Origin: Paradevosia sp036499825
GTDB lineage: Bacteria; Pseudomonadota; Alphaproteobacteria; Rhizobiales; Devosiaceae
Direction of reading: 5' to 3'
Assembly: GCA_036499825.1 (NCBI GenBank)
Contig: DASYCZ010000055.1
Span: 1-64,000, forward strand
Length of the DNA stretch: 64,000 bases
The notes below the pieces were generated by a model that saw nothing but the letters and a program-made list of their open reading frames with translations, was not told where the DNA came from and did no database searches. The translations under genes and the position numbers were made by a program. The first letter of the stretch is position 1. Each line of letters starts with the position of its first letter. Shown piece by piece: positions 1 to 8,727 of this stretch.

Positions 1-619
1 GATCCGCCACCACGATCTTCTGGTTGGGGATGATGATCATCGCGACGTTGGCCGCCATGATGGTTGCCGTGAACACCCCCATGTGCAGCATCGCAGCGCG
101 GCCGGTGAACACCAGCGTGTAGGCGTACGCCATCGCCGTCAGCACCACGAACAGCGCCACCATCAGCCCGCCGGTCGATTTGCCAATCGGCGAGCGGCAC
201 AGGAAATCATAAACGTACCACCCCACCACGATCGAGCCGATCGAGATCAGCACGCCGCCCCACGCCGGCACGTCGAGCACGTGCTTGTCGACCAGGAACA
301 GATCGGCGCCGAAATAATAGACGACGATCAGCAGCACGAAGCCGCTGAGCCAGGTGAAATAGCTTTCCCACTTGAACCACGTCAGGTGCTCGGGCAGGAA
401 ATCCGGCGCCACCAGGTATTTCTGGATATGGTAGAAGCCGCCGCCATGCACCTGCCACTCCTCGCCATGCGCCAGCGGCGGCAGGCTCGGCGTCTTCCTC
501 AGCCCCAGGTCGAGCGCGATGAAGTAGAACGACGACCCGATCCAGGCGATAGCCGTCACCACATGCGCCCATCGCGCCGCAAAGCTCAGCCACTCCCAGA
601 AGACCGCAAAATCCGTCAT
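1..619 (-). CDS. puuD: urate hydroxylase PuuD, N-terminal part (gene continues past left edge)
   Basis: Read from the ATG at 617-619, the minus strand gives 206 residues of a multi-spanning membrane protein and is still open at position 1. It starts MTDFAVFWEWLSF, has WIGSSFYFIALDLGLRK and HGGGFYHIQKY in the first 70 residues, then several hydrophobic helices. This matches the membrane domain of the bacterial urate hydroxylase PuuD, which oxidises urate to 5-hydroxyisourate and in full-length members carries a C-terminal cytochrome c domain; that end is outside the window. Context supports the call strongly, since it is the last visible gene of the uraH-xdhABC-importer run, 218 bases after the binding-protein gene. 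Symbol from family knowledge; start by homology-like N-terminus. Confidence 0.85.
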   Translation of the reverse strand, partial: MTDFAVFWEWLSFAARWAHVVTAIAWIGSSFYFIALDLGLRKTPSLPPLAHGEEWQVHGGGFYHIQKYLVAPDFLPEHLTWFKWESYFTWLSGFVLLIVVYYFGADLFLVDKHVLDVPAWGGVLISIGSIVVGWYVYDFLCRSPIGKSTGGLMVALFVVLTAMAYAYTLVFTGRAAMLHMGVFTATIMAANVAMIIIPNQKIVVAD

Positions 620-638
620 CAGTGGTCCCGCCCAACCA

Positions 639-762
639 TCTCAACCCCTCCGGCCCCTTCCCCATTAGGGAAGAGTGTGCCGGTCGAGGTTGTGGCACCA
701 TTTAGCCAAACACACCGACCCCGCCCCCCCCTCTGTGGGGAGGCTGGGAGGGGGTAGGAGAG
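639..762. repeat. palindromic intergenic element (copy A)
   Basis: The 218-base gap between puuD and the binding-protein gene holds two C-rich arms: about 639-675 (ending CCCCATTAGGGAAGAG) and about 727-762 (TCTGTGGGGAGGCTGGGAGG). The second is roughly the reverse complement of the first. It resembles the dispersed GC-rich palindromes common in Hyphomicrobiales intergenic regions. No coding potential seen. Confidence 0.45.
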
Positions 763-837
763 CCCACCCCCTTCGGTGCCATTCAGTGTCCCTCCGTCCT
801 CCCCGCCGGGAAGGACCTTACCGAACGCCCGCGCCCA

Positions 838-1920
838 TCAACCCAGCGTGCCGTCGACGCCCTCGACCAGCCAGTTCATCCCCAGAATGTCCGCATCGCT
901 GAGTTCCGCTCCCGCTGCGCACTTCTCGTTGCCCTGCTGGTCCTTGATCGGCCCCGCATAGCAATTGTAGGTCCCGTCGATCCAACCCTGCTTCACCTTC
1001 TCGGCCGCCGCCTTCACGTCGTCCGGCACATTCTTGATCTCGGCGATATCGAGCGCACCTTCCTTGATGCCCCAATAGGTATCCTCGGGCTTCCAAGTGC
1101 CTTCCACCACTGCCTGCGTGCGTTGCGTGTAGAATGAACCCCAAAGATCGAGCGAGGACGTCTTGCACATGCTGGGAGCGAACTGGCTCTGGTCCGAGCC
1201 CTGCCCGAAGGTGATGACATTCTTGCCCTCGCACACCTGCACCGCCGCCGGGCTGTCGGTATGCTGCGTCATCACGTCGACGCCCTGGTCGATCAGCGCA
1301 CGCGCCGCATCGGCTTCCTTGGCGGGGTCGAACCAGGTGTTCACCCAGATGACCTTGGTCTTGAAGTTCGGGTTCACCTTGCGCGCCGCAATGGTGAAGG
1401 AGTTGATGCCCGAAACCACTTCCGGCACCGGATAGGTGCCCAGATATCCGCCAACGCCCGTCTTGCTCATCATTCCCGCAATGGTGCCCAGGATCGAGCG
1501 CGCCTGGTGGAAGCGGATATTGTAGTTCGAAAGGTTCGGCGCCGGCTTGAAGCCCGTGCACATCTCGACCTTGATGTCGGGGAAGGCCCTGGCCACCTTG
1601 ACCGCCGAATCCATGAAGCCGAAGGATGTTGCGTAGAGCAGCTTGCAGCCCTGGTTGGCGAGGTCGCGCAGCACGCGTTCCGCGTCCGGGCCTTCCGGCA
1701 CGTTCTCGACATACACCGAGGTGACCTTGTCGCCGAGCGTCTTGAGCATCTGCTGGCGCCCTGCCTCATGAGCGGTGTTCCAGCCACCATCATTGATCGG
1801 ACCGACATAGATATAGCCGACCTTCAGCGCTTCCTGCGCGAAGGCCTGCCCGCCAATCAGCGGCAGTGCCGAGGCGGCGCCGGCTGCCTTGATGAATGTG
1901 CGGCGATTGAGATTGTGCAT
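838..1920 (-). CDS. BMP-family ABC transporter substrate-binding protein (purine/nucleoside-type)
   Basis: A 360-residue periplasmic binding protein of the BMP/Med family (basic membrane protein, PF02608 type), which bind nucleosides or purine-like ligands. The N-terminus has a twin-arginine signal (NRRTFIKAAGAASALP, cleavage after AFA near residue 28), so it is probably exported folded by Tat. The body begins LKVGYIYVGPINDGGWN, the typical BMP opening. The ATG at 1918-1920 has a GGGAG ribosome site; the frame stays open upstream but runs through the neighbouring permease. Two permeases and a double ATPase follow upstream in the same direction, and xanthine dehydrogenase genes are in the same run, so the ligand is probably a purine base, nucleoside or catabolite (inference). 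Confidence 0.88.
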   Translation of the reverse strand: MHNLNRRTFIKAAGAASALPLIGGQAFAQEALKVGYIYVGPINDGGWNTAHEAGRQQMLKTLGDKVTSVYVENVPEGPDAERVLRDLANQGCKLLYATSFGFMDSAVKVARAFPDIKVEMCTGFKPAPNLSNYNIRFHQARSILGTIAGMMSKTGVGGYLGTYPVPEVVSGINSFTIAARKVNPNFKTKVIWVNTWFDPAKEADAARALIDQGVDVMTQHTDSPAAVQVCEGKNVITFGQGSDQSQFAPSMCKTSSLDLWGSFYTQRTQAVVEGTWKPEDTYWGIKEGALDIAEIKNVPDDVKAAAEKVKQGWIDGTYNCYAGPIKDQQGNEKCAAGAELSDADILGMNWLVEGVDGTLG

Positions 1921-1949
1921 GGTTTTCTCCCTGTGGATCGGTTTCGTGT

Positions 1950-2882
1950 TTATGCGGCAGGAATAAACGGCTTGCCGAGGCAGGCCGGAGCATTGCCGCC
2001 GGCCCGCTTGCTCACCGAAATGACGGCGAGCGCGATGACCGTGGCGAGATAGGGAACCGCCGCCCACCCCTCGGATGGCAGCAGCGACGTGAAGGCACCA
2101 CCGGATGCCTTCGCATAGAGTTCGAGCGTTCCTAGCAGCCCGAAGAAATACGCCCCCGCCAGCAGCCAGTACGGCCGCCAGCCGGCAAAGACCACAAGCG
2201 CCAGGGCGATCCATCCGCGCCCGCCGGTCAGCCCCTCGGCCCAGAGCGGCGTCAAAACCAGAGGAAACGACGCCCCGCCAATGCCCGCCATGGCGCCGCC
2301 GAACGCCACCGCCGCATAGCGTACCCCGATCACCGAATAGCCGATCGAATGCGCCGACACGTCGTTCTCGCCCACGGCCCTGAGGATCAGTCCGCCGCGC
2401 GTCGATTTCAGGAACCAGGCGACCAGGATCACCATGATGAAAGAGAGATAGACCAGCGGCGAATAGCCGAAGATCACCCGCCCGAAGCGGTCGTTGGCGA
2501 GCCCTTCCGGAAACAGCGTCCCGAACGTCTTTATCGCCCTGCCGGTAAAGCCTTGCCCCACCAGCGAGGAAAGCCCCGTGCCGAAAATCGTCAGTGCCAG
2601 CCCTGTCGCGACCTGGTTGGCCGACAGGCTGAGTGTCAGCACCGCGAAGATCATCGACACAGCTGCCGCGCAGAACGCCGCCATCACCACCGCCAGCCAT
2701 GGATTGCCGGTTATGTCGACCGTTGCGAACGCCGCGATGGCGCCGACCAGCATCATGCCTTCGACGCCCAGGTTCAGTACGCCGCTCTTTTCCGCCACAA
2801 GTTCGCCGAGGCCGGCGAACAGCAGCGGCGTCGACGCCCCCACCACGGTGATGAAGATGGCAATGAGATAGTCCGGGCTCAT
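1950..2882 (-). CDS. ABC transporter permease, nucleoside/simple-sugar type (second permease)
   Basis: A 310-residue inner-membrane permease of the BPD_transp_2 family, with about eight to ten hydrophobic segments and the family N-terminus TPLLFAGLGELVAEKSGVLNLGVEG cut here to its core LGELVAEKSGVLNLGVEG. This is the smaller of the two permeases of BMP-type nucleoside importers. Its start overlaps the stop of the other permease by ATGA at 2879-2882, showing translational coupling. It forms the channel together with that protein, driven by the ATPase at 3969-5555. Confidence 0.88.
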   Translation of the reverse strand: MSPDYLIAIFITVVGASTPLLFAGLGELVAEKSGVLNLGVEGMMLVGAIAAFATVDITGNPWLAVVMAAFCAAAVSMIFAVLTLSLSANQVATGLALTIFGTGLSSLVGQGFTGRAIKTFGTLFPEGLANDRFGRVIFGYSPLVYLSFIMVILVAWFLKSTRGGLILRAVGENDVSAHSIGYSVIGVRYAAVAFGGAMAGIGGASFPLVLTPLWAEGLTGGRGWIALALVVFAGWRPYWLLAGAYFFGLLGTLELYAKASGGAFTSLLPSEGWAAVPYLATVIALAVISVSKRAGGNAPACLGKPFIPAA

Positions 2883-3979
2883 AGCGTGCTCCCCGCCGGT
2901 TCAGCCGCCAGGGCCGGCGCCGGCTTCACCACGCGCAGCCGGTAGCGCACCAGAATGTCGCTGGCGAGCAGGAAGAACAGCATCAGCGCCTGGAAAATCC
3001 CCTTGCTGGCATTGGGTAATTGCAGCGCGCTCTGCGCCATGTCCCCGCCCACATAGGTGATCGCCAGCACTACGCCCGCAATGATCACCCCGATCGGATT
3101 GAGCCGGCCGAGAAACGCCACGATGATCGCCGTGAACCCGTAATTCTGCGGAAAGCCGAGTGACATCTGGCTGAACGGCCCGGTCACCTCGAAAATTCCC
3201 GCCAGTCCGGCGAGCCCGCCACTGAGCAGAAATACCAGCCATACCGCCCGCTTGGCCGAAAACCCGCCATGGCGCGCCGCGTTCGGCGCCGAACCCACCA
3301 CACGCACCTGGAACCCGAACACCGCCCGCGACATCAGAACCCAGACGATCAGCGCGATGATGATGGTGAACAGCACCCCGTAATGCACCAGTGTTCCGGG
3401 GATCAGCGTCGGCATCGTCTGGTCGTAGGTCACCAGCGGCGTCTGCGGAAACGAGAACCCCGTCGGGTCCTTCCACGGCCCCGTCACCAGATAGTTCATC
3501 AGGTGAATGCCCACATAGGTCATCATCAGGCTGGACAGCGCCTCATTGACGCGGAACTGCGTCCTCAGCAACGCCGGGATGGCTCCCCATAGCGCCCCGC
3601 CGATAAACCCGGCGACGATCATCGCCGGCAATATCCAGGGGCCCGTCATGTTCTGCGTCAACAGCCCGATGCCCGTACCGGCAAGCGCCCCCACCACATA
3701 CTGGCCTTCAGCGCCGATGTTCCAAAGCGCCGCGCGGTTGGTAACCGCAAGTCCCACACCGATCAGGATCAGCGGCGACGCCTTGACCGCCAGATCCTGC
3801 CACTTGTAGCTCGTCACCACCGGCGCCACGAACACCTGGTAGACCGCTGCAAGACCGTTATAGCCGATCAGCGTGAAGATGATGGCGCCCACGATCATCG
3901 TCGCCACCACCGCCCCGATGGGCGTCAGGTACAGCATCAACCGGCTGGGCGCGGGACGTTTTTCCAGCTTAAGCCGCAT
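2879..3979 (-). CDS. ABC transporter permease, nucleoside/simple-sugar type (first permease)
   Basis: A 366-residue inner-membrane permease of the BPD_transp_2 family. After a short basic N-terminus (MRLKLEKRPAPSRL) come repeated hydrophobic segments and the family signature LIGVGLAVTNRAALWNIGAEG (core VTNRAALWNIGAEG). I place the start at the ATG 3977-3979, which overlaps the ATPase stop by 11 bases. An in-frame start at 4012 would add 11 residues inside the ATPase gene and looks less likely. It pairs with the 310-residue permease downstream. Confidence 0.87.
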   Translation of the reverse strand: MRLKLEKRPAPSRLMLYLTPIGAVVATMIVGAIIFTLIGYNGLAAVYQVFVAPVVTSYKWQDLAVKASPLILIGVGLAVTNRAALWNIGAEGQYVVGALAGTGIGLLTQNMTGPWILPAMIVAGFIGGALWGAIPALLRTQFRVNEALSSLMMTYVGIHLMNYLVTGPWKDPTGFSFPQTPLVTYDQTMPTLIPGTLVHYGVLFTIIIALIVWVLMSRAVFGFQVRVVGSAPNAARHGGFSAKRAVWLVFLLSGGLAGLAGIFEVTGPFSQMSLGFPQNYGFTAIIVAFLGRLNPIGVIIAGVVLAITYVGGDMAQSALQLPNASKGIFQALMLFFLLASDILVRYRLRVVKPAPALAAEPAGSTL

Positions 3980-5555
3980 GGACCGGCTCCCTGTCCTCGG
4001 CGCTCTCGCCATGAATGCCGCCCATCAGCATGCCGAGCTCCTCGATATCGGCATCGGCCACCCGCATCGGCTTGCTCAACCGTCCCTGGTTGATCACCGC
4101 GATCGTGTCCGACAGTGTCAGCAATTCATCGAGATCCTGGCTGATGACGACGATGGCCGAGCCTTCCGCCGCCAGGTCCACCAGCGCCTGCCGTATGGCC
4201 GTCGCCGCGCCCGCATCGACGCCCCAGGTCGGCTGGCTGACCACCAGCACCTTGGGCTTCTGCAAGATCTCGCGGCCCATGATGTATTTCTGCAGATTGC
4301 CGCCCGACAGCGACCCCGCGGTCGCCCCGCTTCCCTGCGCCTTCACGGCAAAGGTATCGATCACCTGCCCCGTATAGCTCTTGGCCACGTTGCGGCGCAA
4401 AAACCCCGAAATCACCATCCCGATCCGGTCTCGCGCCGTCAGGATGGAATTGTCCGAGAGGGTGAAATCCGGCACCGCCGCATGCCCGTTGCGCTCCTCC
4501 GGCACCGCGCACATACCCTTCAGCCGCCGCTGCTTGGCGCTGTCCTTGCCGATTGCTGCACCATCGAGCGTGATCGCCTGCCTGTCTTCACCGCCGATCT
4601 CGCCGTCGAGCGCCAGCAGCAGGGCGTTCTGCCCATTGCCCGCCACCCCCGCAATGCCGAGGATTTCCCCGGCCTTGACCGAAAAGCTCACGGCGCTGAG
4701 CGGCACCCCGAACGGCCCCTCGCCCGGCACGGTGAGGTTGCGCACCACCAGTTTCTCATCCCCGAACATACGTCCCGTCGGCTTCACCACGTCCTTGAGC
4801 CCAGCCCCGATCATCTTCTCGGCCATCGAGCGCGGCGTTTCCTTGCGTGGATCGCATGTATCGACCAACCGACCGCCGCGCAAAATCGTCGCCGTATCGC
4901 AGAGTTCGCGGATTTCGTTGAGCTTGTGCGAAATGTAGAGGATCGAGCAGCCTTCGCTGGAAATCTGCCGCAGCGTGCCGAACAGCTGCGATACTTCCTG
5001 CGGCGTCAGCACCGAGGTCGGCTCGTCCATGATCAGCATCGATGGGTTCAGCAGCAGCGCCCGCACGATCTCGATCCGCTGCCTCTCACCCACTGACAGC
5101 GTCGACACCAACCGGTGCGGCTCCAGCCTCAGCCCATAATTCTCCATCACCTGCAGGATTTTGGTTTCCAGTTCCCGCTGCGGCACCTTGGTGTCGAGCC
5201 CGAGTGCGATGTTCTCCAGCACCGTCAGCGCCTCGAATAGCGAAAAATGCTGGAACACCATGCCGATGCCCAGCCGGCGTGCGGCCTTGGGATTGGCAAT
5301 GACCACCGGCTGCCCGTTCCAGCGGATCTCGCCTTCGTCGGGCTGCATGATCCCGTAGATCATCTTGACGAGCGTCGACTTGCCGGCGCCGTTTTCGCCG
5401 AGCAGCGCATGAATTTCGCCGGGAGCGACGGAAAACCCGACATGATCGTTGGCGAGCACGCCCGGGAACCGCTTGGTGATCCCCCGTAACTCCAGGCGCT
5501 GTGGCGCTCTATCTTCCAACGGCGGCTCCCCTTCTCTCGGTGGCCGGCCGCGCAC
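3969..5555 (-). CDS. ABC transporter ATP-binding protein with two ABC domains (BMP-type importer)
   Basis: About 528 residues with two tandem ABC domains, as in sugar/nucleoside importer ATPases. The first has Walker A GENGAGKST, signature LSVGERQR and Walker B LLIMDEPTS; the second has the usual degenerate Walker A (GVAGNGQNALL) and signature LSGGNLQK. It powers the two permeases downstream. The GTG at 5553-5555 is the longest start and lies inside xdhC. A TTG at 5517-5519 has a much better ribosome site (GGGGAG, six bases away) and would give the same 11-base overlap with the upstream stop as seen at the next gene junction, so the real protein may be 516 residues. Confidence 0.88.
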   Translation of the reverse strand: MRGRPPREGEPPLEDRAPQRLELRGITKRFPGVLANDHVGFSVAPGEIHALLGENGAGKSTLVKMIYGIMQPDEGEIRWNGQPVVIANPKAARRLGIGMVFQHFSLFEALTVLENIALGLDTKVPQRELETKILQVMENYGLRLEPHRLVSTLSVGERQRIEIVRALLLNPSMLIMDEPTSVLTPQEVSQLFGTLRQISSEGCSILYISHKLNEIRELCDTATILRGGRLVDTCDPRKETPRSMAEKMIGAGLKDVVKPTGRMFGDEKLVVRNLTVPGEGPFGVPLSAVSFSVKAGEILGIAGVAGNGQNALLLALDGEIGGEDRQAITLDGAAIGKDSAKQRRLKGMCAVPEERNGHAAVPDFTLSDNSILTARDRIGMVISGFLRRNVAKSYTGQVIDTFAVKAQGSGATAGSLSGGNLQKYIMGREILQKPKVLVVSQPTWGVDAGAATAIRQALVDLAAEGSAIVVISQDLDELLTLSDTIAVINQGRLSKPMRVADADIEELGMLMGGIHGESAEDREPVHAA

Positions 5556-6372
5556 TCAGATCTTGGACTTCCCGCCGGCCAATGTGGACCATAATTTCAG
5601 CTGCCGCCAGCGCCGCAATCACCTCGGGCCGCTTATCCCCAAGCCCCATCGCCCCGATCGGTAGCACCAGCCGTTCCAGCGCCGGCTCGGCGCCGCCTTC
5701 GGCCAGGTACCAGGTCTTGAATCGCGCCCGTTTCGTCCGCGATCCGACCATGCCCACATAGGGCGCATCCGTTCGCTTCAAAGCCTCCTCGGCGATCAGG
5801 AAATCGAGCGCATGGTCATGGGTCAGGATCACATAGGCGCTGCCTCGTGGCGCGCTCCGCACCACGGCTTCCGGCAGCGCCGTCATTACCAGCTCGACCG
5901 TCCCGGGCAATCCGGCCAGTTCGTCCTGGCGCGTATCCACCACATGCGTTCGCACCGGCAGCAGCGCCAGAGCGCGCGCCAGCGCCCGGCCCACATGTCC
6001 GGCACCGAACACAAAAACATCCGGCCACGCCGCCGCCTCCGCCGCGGCCCGGCGCTGCAACTCGGCGATCTTGCGGGCTTCCGTCAGCATCAGCGCCACC
6101 TCTACCCGGCCGCCGCAGCACTGCCCGATCTCCGGCCCCAGCGGCACGTCCAGCGTGCCTGCCGGCAATCCCTCGCGCATCACCTTGCGCGCCCGCTCGA
6201 TCACCAGGTGCTCCAGCGCCCCGCCGCCGATCGTACCGAGCAGGTCATCCGCCGCGATCAGCATGAAGGTCCCCGCCGCCCTCGGACTGGACCCGCGCAC
6301 CGCCGTCAGCTCAGCACAGACAGCGACAGGATATTTGGCGGCAAAGTCCGAAATGGCGGCGGCGGTGATCAT
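5509..6372 (-). CDS. xdhC: xanthine dehydrogenase accessory protein XdhC
   Basis: A 287-residue XdhC/CoxI-family protein, the chaperone that delivers sulfurated molybdenum cofactor to xanthine dehydrogenase. The N-terminal domain carries AVRGSSPRAAGTFMLI and the GTIGGGALEHLVIERAR stretch typical of XdhC; the C-terminal Rossmann domain begins VFVFGAGHVGRAL. The ATG at 6370-6372 overlaps the xdhB stop (ATGA), so translation is coupled. It ends inside the start region of the importer ATPase, tying importer and dehydrogenase into one transcript. Confidence 0.92.
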   Translation of the reverse strand: MITAAAISDFAAKYPVAVCAELTAVRGSSPRAAGTFMLIAADDLLGTIGGGALEHLVIERARKVMREGLPAGTLDVPLGPEIGQCCGGRVEVALMLTEARKIAELQRRAAAEAAAWPDVFVFGAGHVGRALARALALLPVRTHVVDTRQDELAGLPGTVELVMTALPEAVVRSAPRGSAYVILTHDHALDFLIAEEALKRTDAPYVGMVGSRTKRARFKTWYLAEGGAEPALERLVLPIGAMGLGDKRPEVIAALAAAEIMVHIGRREVQDLSARPATERRGAAVGR

Positions 6373-8696
6373 CCCGGCCCTGCCCTTCGCAAGCGCTCTA
6401 CGGCCATCAGCACGCGTTCCGGCGTCACCGGCATGTCGAGCCGCGGCGCGATCTGGTAATGCGCGACGCTGGCCACCGCCATCGACAGCGCTTCCACCAC
6501 CGACATCGCGAGACAAATCGGCGGCTCACCCACGGCCTTGGAGCGCCCGATGGCCAACTCCTTATTTACCGACCACTCCACCAGGCGCACGTTGAAAATC
6601 GGCGGCACATCGGATGCCAGCGGAATCTTGTAGGTGGAGGGCGCATGCGTCCGCAGCTCGCCCTTCTTGTCCCACACCAGTTCCTCGGTCGTCAGCCATC
6701 CCAGGCCCTGGATGAACCCGCCTTCGACCTGGCCGATATCGATGGCCGGGTTGAGCGAATGTCCCACATCCTCCAGCACGTCGGCCCGCTCGACCTGATA
6801 CTCGCCGGTCAGCGTGTCGATGGTCACTTCGGAGACCGCTGCCCCATAGGCGTAGTAGTAGAACGGCCGCCCGCGCCCGGTCGCCCGATCCCAATGGATC
6901 TTCGGTGTCTTGTAGAACCCTGCCGCCGATAGCTGCACGCGCGACATATAGGCCGACGCCACCAGCTCATCGAAGGCCACATACTGCTTGCCGGCCCTGA
7001 CCCCGCCGAATTCCCAGCGCACCTCGTCAGGTTGCACCTCATACATCCTGGCCGCATGCGCCAGCAGCCGTTCCTTGATCTGCCGCGCGCCATCCGCCGC
7101 CGCCATGGCGTTGAGATCGGTTCCGGACGAGGCCGCGGTCGCCGAGGTATTGGGCACCTTGCCCGTATTGGTGGCGTTGATCTTCACCCGGCTCAGCGGC
7201 AGTCCGAATTCGTGCGCTACCACCTGCGCCACCTTGGTGTGCAGCCCCTGCCCCATTTCGGTACCGCCATGGCTGAGGTGCACCGAGCCGTCGCGATAGA
7301 CATGGATCAGGGCGCCGGCCTGATTGTACCAGGTCGCCGTGAAGGAAATGCCGAACTTCACCGGCGTCAGCGCGATGCCCTTCTTCAGCACCACGCTGGT
7401 CTTGTTGAAGTCGATGATGGCGGCGCGCCGCGCCTGATAGTCCGCCGAGGTTTCCAACTCCTCCACCAGCTGGTGGATGATGTTGTCCTCCACCTCCTGG
7501 TGGTAGGGCGTGATATTGTTCTCGGTCACGCCATAAAAATTCGCCTTGCGGATCTCCAGCGGATCCTTGCCGAGCGCATAGGCGATATCCTCGATCCAGC
7601 GCTCCGCCGCGATCAGCCCCTGCGGGCCGCCGAAGCCGCGAAACGCCGTGTTCGACACCGTGTTGGTGTAGAGCGGCAGCGACTTCACCCGCACCGCCGG
7701 ATACCAGTAGGCATTGTCGGCATGGAACAGCGCCCGGTCGGTCACCGGCCCGGTGAGGTCGGCCGAAAAGCCACCTCGCGCCGCATAGGTTGCGTCGACC
7801 GCCTGGATCCTGCCGTCACCATTATAGCCGACCTCGTAGTCGACCATGAAATCGTGGCGCTTGCCCGTCGCCACCATATCGTCGTCGCGGTCGGGCCGAA
7901 GCTTCACCGCTCTGTTGAATTTCCTCGCCGCCAGGGCCGCCACCGCCGCGAACAGATTGCCGTGCGTTTCCTTGCCGCCGAAGCCACCGCCCATGCGCCG
8001 GACGTTCACCGTCACCGCATTGTGGGGAATGCCGAGCACATGCGACACCATCATCTGCACTTCGCTCGGGTGCTGGGTCGAGGAATTCACCACCACCTCG
8101 TCGTCCTCGCCCGGATAGGCGAAGGCGATCTGGCTTTCGAGATAGAAGTGTTCCTGCCCGCCGATATTTACCCGGCCCTGCAGCCGGTATTCGGCGCCCT
8201 CCATGCCCGCCGCCACATCGCCGCGCTCGAGCTTCAGCGGCTCCGTCACCAGCCGCCCCCCGGCCGCAATGGCGCTATCCAGCGCCAGCAACGGTTCAAG
8301 ATCGCGGTATTCGATCCGCGCCAGCTTAGCCGCCCACCGCGCCGCCTCGCGCGTCTGCCCGATCACCGCGAATATCGGCTGGCCGTAAAACTCTACCTTG
8401 CCCTCGGCAAACACCGGGTCGTCATGCTTATGGGGAGACGACACGTCGTTGTCGCCCGGAATGTCCGCCGCCGTCAGCACGCCGACCACGCCTGGCGCCG
8501 CCCGCACCGCCTCGAAATCCATCGATACGATCTCGGCATGCGCCCGTGCCGACAGGCCCAGATAGGCATGCAGCGTGCCTTCGGGCTCGTTCAGGTCGTC
8601 GATATAGTCGGCCCGCCCCGCCACATGTTTGGCCGCCGAGTCGTGCACGGTCGACTCATGTAACCGCCCCGTCGTGGCGATTTCGACCTTGTTCAT
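6369..8696 (-). CDS. xdhB: xanthine dehydrogenase molybdopterin-binding subunit XdhB
   Basis: A 775-residue molybdenum hydroxylase large subunit. Visible family motifs are GGGFGGKE (molybdopterin site), FRGFGGPQG, EMGQGLHTK and the C-terminal GEPP segment that holds the catalytic glutamate. Length fits bacterial XdhB (about 770-790). It oxidises hypoxanthine and xanthine to urate together with XdhA, in the cytoplasm. It starts 31 bases after the xdhA stop and overlaps xdhC by four bases. Confidence 0.95.
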   Translation of the reverse strand: MNKVEIATTGRLHESTVHDSAAKHVAGRADYIDDLNEPEGTLHAYLGLSARAHAEIVSMDFEAVRAAPGVVGVLTAADIPGDNDVSSPHKHDDPVFAEGKVEFYGQPIFAVIGQTREAARWAAKLARIEYRDLEPLLALDSAIAAGGRLVTEPLKLERGDVAAGMEGAEYRLQGRVNIGGQEHFYLESQIAFAYPGEDDEVVVNSSTQHPSEVQMMVSHVLGIPHNAVTVNVRRMGGGFGGKETHGNLFAAVAALAARKFNRAVKLRPDRDDDMVATGKRHDFMVDYEVGYNGDGRIQAVDATYAARGGFSADLTGPVTDRALFHADNAYWYPAVRVKSLPLYTNTVSNTAFRGFGGPQGLIAAERWIEDIAYALGKDPLEIRKANFYGVTENNITPYHQEVEDNIIHQLVEELETSADYQARRAAIIDFNKTSVVLKKGIALTPVKFGISFTATWYNQAGALIHVYRDGSVHLSHGGTEMGQGLHTKVAQVVAHEFGLPLSRVKINATNTGKVPNTSATAASSGTDLNAMAAADGARQIKERLLAHAARMYEVQPDEVRWEFGGVRAGKQYVAFDELVASAYMSRVQLSAAGFYKTPKIHWDRATGRGRPFYYYAYGAAVSEVTIDTLTGEYQVERADVLEDVGHSLNPAIDIGQVEGGFIQGLGWLTTEELVWDKKGELRTHAPSTYKIPLASDVPPIFNVRLVEWSVNKELAIGRSKAVGEPPICLAMSVVEALSMAVASVAHYQIAPRLDMPVTPERVLMAVERLRRAGPG

Positions 8697-8727
8697 GCGC
8701 TGCCTCGCTGCGCTCCGTTGGCGGTCA

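Noticed and set aside
1921..2700. N-terminal extension of the BMP binding protein frame up to 2700
   Set aside because: That stretch is the out-of-frame reading of the permease gene; the Tat signal starts at 1920.
7032..8663. A 543-codon open frame antisense to xdhB, and similar long frames antisense to other genes
   Set aside because: The minus-strand frame carries all xanthine dehydrogenase motifs; the antisense frame is an Arg/His-rich shadow.
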